Source: Planctomycetota bacterium
GTDB lineage: Bacteria; Planctomycetota; UBA8742; SKZP01
Assembly (NCBI GenBank): GCA_007127275.1
Contig: SKZP01000600.1
Location: 1-9,419 of the forward strand
DNA: 9,419 nt
Direction of reading: 5' to 3'
In this document: piece by piece, positions 6,574-9,419 of the stretch
Layout of the letters: each line of letters begins with the position of its first letter
Position numbering within the stretch: position 1 is the stretch's first letter
Program-made: the position numbers and the translations under genes
Notes under the pieces: generated by a model
Database searches by the model: none
Told to the model about the DNA's origin: nothing
Seen by the model: the letters and a program-made list of their open reading frames with translations, nothing else

Positions 6574-6598
6574 GAGCGCGCCCCGCGTGGGGCGCCTC
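6574..6598 (-). terminator. GC-rich hairpin between the kinase and 742-aa genes
   Basis: GCGCCCC (6578-6584) pairs with GGGGCGC (6589-6595) around a 4-nt loop. A single-base bulge then allows GAG/CTC to extend the stem (6574-6576 with 6596-6598). No T-tract follows on either strand. It could be a factor-dependent terminator, an RNA processing site or a transcript-stabilising structure separating the two genes. Confidence 0.35.
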
Positions 6599-6674
6599 GC
6601 AAACCCGGAGACGACGGGGCTCATGGGAAAACGTCGGGGTGCGACGCTTCGCTCCACGTCGCCGCCAACCAAGA

Positions 6675-6697
6675 GAACTGCCGTTCCGGACGGGTTC
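6675..6697 (-). terminator. Hairpin immediately after the kinase stop codon
   Basis: On the minus strand GAAC-CCGT and ACGG-GTTC form an 8-bp stem with a 2-nt bulge and a 5-nt loop. It begins one base after the TAG stop (6699-6701) and is followed by TCTTGGTTGG, a weak T-rich stretch. The position suits termination or attenuation of the kinase transcript before the next gene. Confidence 0.4.
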
Positions 6698-6698
6698 C

Positions 6699-8240
6699 CT
6701 AGGGATGTTGCAGGGTTGCCCCGTTGCCCCGTTGCCGATTCACGGTGCCGGGGAATACGCTCGCCATGGGGCGCAACAGCGGCGGCGTCAACGTTGAAAT
6801 GCGCTCGACGCGGCGTTCGCCGAAGACCGAGGGATGCTGATGGGCCCAGTTGCGGGCGTCCACTTTGGTCCAGGGGCGCGAAAAGGGAACGGACTCGAGG
6901 ACCTCCATCAACTCGAACGCCGACTGCATTCGCTTCTTCGGATCCTTCTCCAGGCAGCGAATAACGAGTCGGTCGAGTTCCGGGTGAATGTTTAGGCGCG
7001 GCGCACGCCGGCCGATCGGCTCCGGCGGCTCTTGGACGTGCGCGAGAATGCGCTCAAGGGGTTCCTTGGCCGGGAAGACGTGCGTGCCCGTAAGCAGGTA
7101 GTAAGCGACGCAACCCAGCGAGTAAAGGTCCGCTCGGTGGTCGACGTCGCGGCCGCGAGCCTGCTCCGGCGCCATGAAGCTCGGTGTGCCGCAGACGGCG
7201 TTCGCCGCGGTGAGATGCACTGCACTAGGGTCGTTGGCACCGAGAAAGTCGAGCACGAGGCCGAAGTCGAGCACCTTGAGCACGTCGTACTGTACGCCCT
7301 GGCGTGTCAGAAACAGGTTCTGCGGTTTGATGTCGCGGTGGGCGAAGCCGGCGTCGTGCGCCTCGGCGAGCGAGAGGCAAGCCTGCACCAACAGATGCGC
7401 CACCCGCTCTTGCGGCATGGGTCCGAACGTGCGCACGAAGCGTTGCAAGTCGATGCCGTGCAACAACTCCATCACATAGAAAAAGGTGCCGCCGCTGGTG
7501 CGTCCGTAGTCGTAGATCTGCACCGTATTCGGCGAGGTGAGCATGGCGATGGTGCTCGCTTCGCGCTCGAACCGGGCGAGTATGTCGTCGACGGAGGAGG
7601 TGTTGCCCAGCTCCTCGGCCACGTCCGATGCGAGTCGGTTCCGTAGCATCTCGTGCCGGATCAACTTGATCGCCGCCGGTCGCTTGAGAAACACGTGCTG
7701 GCCAATCCAGACCTCTCCCATGCCGCCTTGGCTCAACTTCCGCTCCAGCGTGTAGCAGCCGAAGCGATCAAGTGCCTCTTCCGCCTCGGCGAGCTCGACG
7801 TGCGCTTGCTCCAGGTCTTCCTGCTGCTCGAGGTTGCGCTTGGCAACGAGAAAGGCCAGGGCACAGGCGGCCCACACGCCAAGGGTTGCCGCGATCGCCG
7901 ACACGGCGATCTCTCCGCCGCTGACCCCCGGGTAGCCCACCAGCAGTGAATATGCCGGCACGGCCACCGGAATGGCCAGCGCCGCCACGGACAAGTGCGC
8001 CGCGTGGTAGCGTTCGGTGCCGCGCACGAGCAGGGCAAAGCCGAGCACGACGAGTGCTACCCAACTGGGCATCAACCACGCGTACGGCTCCCCCAGGTAG
8101 CTGAGCGTTACCGCTGTGCCGAGTCCTACCAAAGCCACGTACATCGCCGAAGGAAGGAAACGCCGGAACCCATGCTTCGAACGACTCATGCGCGAGCGAA
8201 GAGGTGGCGTTAACTCGGTGTGAACAGTTGGCTCCGACAT
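6699..8240 (-). CDS. Membrane-anchored eukaryotic-type Ser/Thr protein kinase (N-terminal 4 TM, C-terminal kinase domain)
   Basis: A 513-aa kinase of the PknB/Hanks class. A basic N-terminus precedes four hydrophobic segments (about 31-50, 55-73, 81-103, 109-133) with very short loops. A coiled-coil linker (136-160) leads to the kinase domain at about 163-450. All key elements are intact: Gly-rich loop (Leu-Ser-Gln-Gly-Gly-Met-Gly, 169-175), Lys192, helix-C Glu225/227, His-Arg-Asp (301-303) with Asn308, Asp-Phe-Gly (325-327), Gly-Thr-Pro (351-353) and Ala-Pro-Glu (357-359). It should autophosphorylate in the activation loop and phosphorylate Ser/Thr on cytoplasmic partners. Most bacterial relatives have the kinase first and an external sensor last; here the order is reversed and no external domain exists. 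ATG 8240 is chosen because GGTGGAG lies 10 nt upstream. ATG 8312, in frame, is the alternative. The frame stays open to 9386, but that part is antisense to the FHA gene. Confidence 0.9.
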   Translation of the reverse strand: MSEPTVHTELTPPLRSRMSRSKHGFRRFLPSAMYVALVGLGTAVTLSYLGEPYAWLMPSWVALVVLGFALLVRGTERYHAAHLSVAALAIPVAVPAYSLLVGYPGVSGGEIAVSAIAATLGVWAACALAFLVAKRNLEQQEDLEQAHVELAEAEEALDRFGCYTLERKLSQGGMGEVWIGQHVFLKRPAAIKLIRHEMLRNRLASDVAEELGNTSSVDDILARFEREASTIAMLTSPNTVQIYDYGRTSGGTFFYVMELLHGIDLQRFVRTFGPMPQERVAHLLVQACLSLAEAHDAGFAHRDIKPQNLFLTRQGVQYDVLKVLDFGLVLDFLGANDPSAVHLTAANAVCGTPSFMAPEQARGRDVDHRADLYSLGCVAYYLLTGTHVFPAKEPLERILAHVQEPPEPIGRRAPRLNIHPELDRLVIRCLEKDPKKRMQSAFELMEVLESVPFSRPWTKVDARNWAHQHPSVFGERRVERISTLTPPLLRPMASVFPGTVNRQRGNGATLQHP

Positions 8241-8250
8241 ATCGAAAGAT

Positions 8251-8257
8251 CTCCACC
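8251..8257 (-). promoter_or_regulatory. Shine-Dalgarno GGTGGAG for the kinase gene
   Basis: On the minus strand this purine-rich site ends 10 nt before ATG 8240. It decides that start against ATG 8312, whose GGAG is only 2 nt away, and against the much longer open frame reaching 9386. Confidence 0.6.
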
Positions 8258-8290
8258 GAGCTGACGCAGACTGACCCTTCGACTGGCCCA

Positions 8291-8319
8291 AGGATACCAA
8301 GGCAGTTTCCATTACTCCA
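8291..8319 (-). promoter_or_regulatory. Candidate kinase promoter TGGAGT-N17-TATCCT
   Basis: On the minus strand TGGAGT (8314-8319) and TATCCT (8291-8296) are 17 bp apart, the ideal sigma-70 spacing. The -10 is embedded in GGTATCCTTGGG, which recurs exactly in the promoter candidate facing the other way (8512-8523). The predicted transcript start near 8284 leaves a leader of about 43 nt that includes the ribosome binding site. Confidence 0.45.
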
Positions 8320-8328
8320 CAAGTGGTA

Positions 8329-8351
8329 CGCAATGAGTGCAAAGTGTGCAA
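8329..8351 (-). promoter_or_regulatory. Three TTGC repeats at 9-bp period, candidate activator site
   Basis: On the minus strand TTGCAC, TTGCAC and TTGCG start exactly 9 bp apart (their TTs at 8350-8351, 8341-8342 and 8332-8333). The array lies about 10 bp upstream of the proposed kinase -35, where an activator commonly binds. It was found by eye and no family is assigned. Confidence 0.35.
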
Positions 8352-8376
8352 CCGAGGGCGACGAATTCCCCGCGTC

Positions 8377-8396
8377 AATTTCAGAAAGGAGAAATT
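8377..8396. repeat. A/T-rich inverted repeat AATTTC / GAAATT
   Basis: AATTTC (8377-8382) and GAAATT (8391-8396) are perfect complements around 8 nt, placed roughly midway between the two divergent promoter candidates. It stands out in a GC-rich genome and may be an operator. It could also arise by chance. Confidence 0.3.
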
Positions 8397-8490
8397 TGCC
8401 ACCCTTGTGACGCTGAGTTGAGCAACAGCATGTATCTGCGTACAAGACAGGTGCAGCCCGCGACTTGGCGTCGAGTATGTGGCGGTGTGC

Positions 8491-8519
8491 TGGACGAGTT
8501 GGCCGAGCTGCGGTATCCT
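8491..8519 (+). promoter_or_regulatory. Candidate FHA gene promoter TGGACG-N17-TATCCT
   Basis: TGGACG (8491-8496) and TATCCT (8514-8519) are 17 bp apart. The 12 bases GGTATCCTTGGG (8512-8523) are identical to those of the kinase promoter on the other strand. A start near 8526 would give a leader of about 100 nt before ATG 8628, long enough for a regulatory leader or a missed upstream start. Confidence 0.4.
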
Positions 8520-8627
8520 TGGGGCTCTACGGGCGGTGACGACGGAGGCGTTGCTGTCCGTGTTGCCGTTGTCGGTTCCCTTTGCGTGGTTCGTCGCGTT
8601 TTCGTTGGCCGCTACCGCGATCCCGTT

Positions 8628-9419
8628 ATGCCCAGTCTGCGCCTCAAAGTTGGAAATGAGCCCCTCGGTGATCCGGTTGCGCTGACCGACAGCCCGGTGG
8701 TCATCGGCCGCGCCCAGAGCTGCGACGTGGCGATTGACGAGGCGCTGGCCTCGCGCAAGCACGTGCGGTTTCGGCCCGCCGGTGATGGGTGGGCGGTGGA
8801 AGACCTCGGCTCGCGCAATGGTACGTTGCTCAACGGCGAAGCGCTGACTGGCACGGCGAAGTTGGCGCCGGGAGACGTGCTTGCGATCGGCTCCACGGTG
8901 ATCGAGTTTCTCGCCGATGATTCGGCCAAGTCGTCGCGCGCCGAGGCAAAGCGCAGTGGGCGCCCGACACGTGCGAGCGGCAATTCTCGCGGCCCCACGG
9001 CGGCCGCACCGGCAAGCGCTCCCGTCGCGGAGGCCGAGCAACCCGACGAGGTGCCGTTCGGAGCCCCCGGCACCGTCTACGAACTGCACTTCTCCGGGCG
9101 CTGCGGCGAGTTCACGCATGTGCTCGAGCGACCGGTGGTGACCGTCGGTCGTGGCGACGACGCCGACATCACCATCCAGGAAGAGCTTGCCAGCCGCGTC
9201 CATTGCCAGTTCGAGGTCAAGGCGAGCGGACTCAAGGTGGTCGACCTGGAGTCGCGCAACGGCACCCAGGTCGGGGGCGAAACGATCAATCAGCGGTTTT
9301 TGCAGCGTCAGGACGTCGTGAGCATCGGCGAGTCGGAAATCCGCGTGCGCAGCCGCAGTCCGCTGACGACCAACGAACTCGACCAACGTGCCGTGAAGAA
9401 AATGGCCGGGGCGGAGTCG
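8628..9419 (+). CDS. Tandem FHA-domain protein (3' truncated by window edge)
   Basis: An open frame of 264 codons running off the right edge without a stop. It holds two FHA domains, which bind phosphothreonine peptides. FHA1 (residues 3-97) has Ile-Gly-Arg (26-28), Ser-Arg-Lys-His (42-45) and Gly-Ser-Arg-Asn-Gly-Thr (61-66). FHA2 (about 149-242) has Val-Gly-Arg (173-175), Ser-Arg-Val-His (189-192) and Glu-Ser-Arg-Asn-Gly-Thr (208-213). Both retain the core phosphate-binding Arg and the SRNG loop. An Ala/Pro/basic linker (98-148) joins them. The protein continues past residue 264, so another domain may follow. Met at 8628 fits where FHA proteins usually begin, but no ribosome binding site is visible; GTG 8586 is an in-frame alternative. 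The gene is divergent from the Ser/Thr kinase gene, which makes its product a likely reader of that kinase's phosphorylation. Confidence 0.9.
   Translation, partial: MPSLRLKVGNEPLGDPVALTDSPVVIGRAQSCDVAIDEALASRKHVRFRPAGDGWAVEDLGSRNGTLLNGEALTGTAKLAPGDVLAIGSTVIEFLADDSAKSSRAEAKRSGRPTRASGNSRGPTAAAPASAPVAEAEQPDEVPFGAPGTVYELHFSGRCGEFTHVLERPVVTVGRGDDADITIQEELASRVHCQFEVKASGLKVVDLESRNGTQVGGETINQRFLQRQDVVSIGESEIRVRSRSPLTTNELDQRAVKKMAGAES

Larger units (their letters stand above)
8241..8627. promoter_or_regulatory. Divergent control region between kinase and FHA genes
   Basis: These 387 bp hold no convincing gene. The middle part (about 8295-8420) is visibly richer in A/T than the rest of the window. 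The region contains one promoter-like element toward each gene, a direct-repeat operator candidate and an A/T-rich inverted repeat, described separately. A short hydrophobic frame (8560-8685, plus) is noted under findings. Confidence 0.6.

Noticed and set aside
8314..8351. Sigma-54 promoter (GG-N10-GC type) suggested by TTGCAC words
   Set aside because: No GG element at the required distance from a TTGC word was seen; the words are periodic direct repeats instead.
8241..9386. In-frame upstream extension of the kinase frame (382 further codons, minus strand)
   Set aside because: Everything beyond about 8628 is antisense to clear FHA-domain coding sequence on the plus strand, and the part between has no recognisable protein features. 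GGTGGAG places the start at 8240.

Overview
The window is GC-rich and strongly biased to G/C at third codon positions. It encodes large, modular, partly disordered signalling proteins: a SpoIIE-type phosphatase, a STAS domain, a GrpE-like domain, a eukaryotic-type Ser/Thr kinase and tandem FHA domains. This style is typical of Myxococcota/Deltaproteobacteria-like bacteria such as Bradymonadales, and planctomycetes are a weaker alternative. The lineage is inferred from style only; no rRNA or other marker gene is present. No tRNA, insertion sequence, CRISPR array or phage gene was seen.

Layout. Positions 3-554 (+) hold the C-terminal part of a SpoIIE/PP2C-type phosphatase cut by the left edge. 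Positions 768-2729 (+) encode an unusual protein in which a STAS domain with the phosphorylatable Ser precedes a GrpE-like nucleotide exchange factor domain, with acidic disordered linkers. A 319-bp convergent gap follows. The minus strand then carries, in transcription order, a 513-aa membrane-anchored Ser/Thr kinase (8240 to 6699), a 742-aa protein with a TPR-like N-terminus, a coiled coil and four membrane segments (6441 to 4213), and a PAPS-type sulfotransferase (4089 to 3049). Their gaps of 257 and 123 bp contain hairpins and a candidate promoter, so this is not a tightly packed operon. Positions 8628-9419 (+) encode a protein with two FHA domains that runs off the right edge and is transcribed divergently from the kinase.

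How the genes may work together (inference). The two left genes look like a partner-switching pair, phosphatase plus STAS substrate, whose output would be Hsp70 (DnaK) nucleotide exchange instead of a sigma factor. The two right genes look like a kinase and a phosphothreonine reader that share a 387-bp divergent control region. That region holds two matching promoter-like elements, TGGA(C/G)N-N17-TATCCTTGGG, which include a perfect 12-bp inverted repeat. A set of TTGC repeats spaced 9 bp apart lies just upstream of the kinase promoter. The most novel items are the STAS-GrpE fusion, the matched divergent promoters, the TPR/coiled-coil/4-TM protein of unknown function, and the loss of two expected metal-binding Asp residues in the phosphatase.
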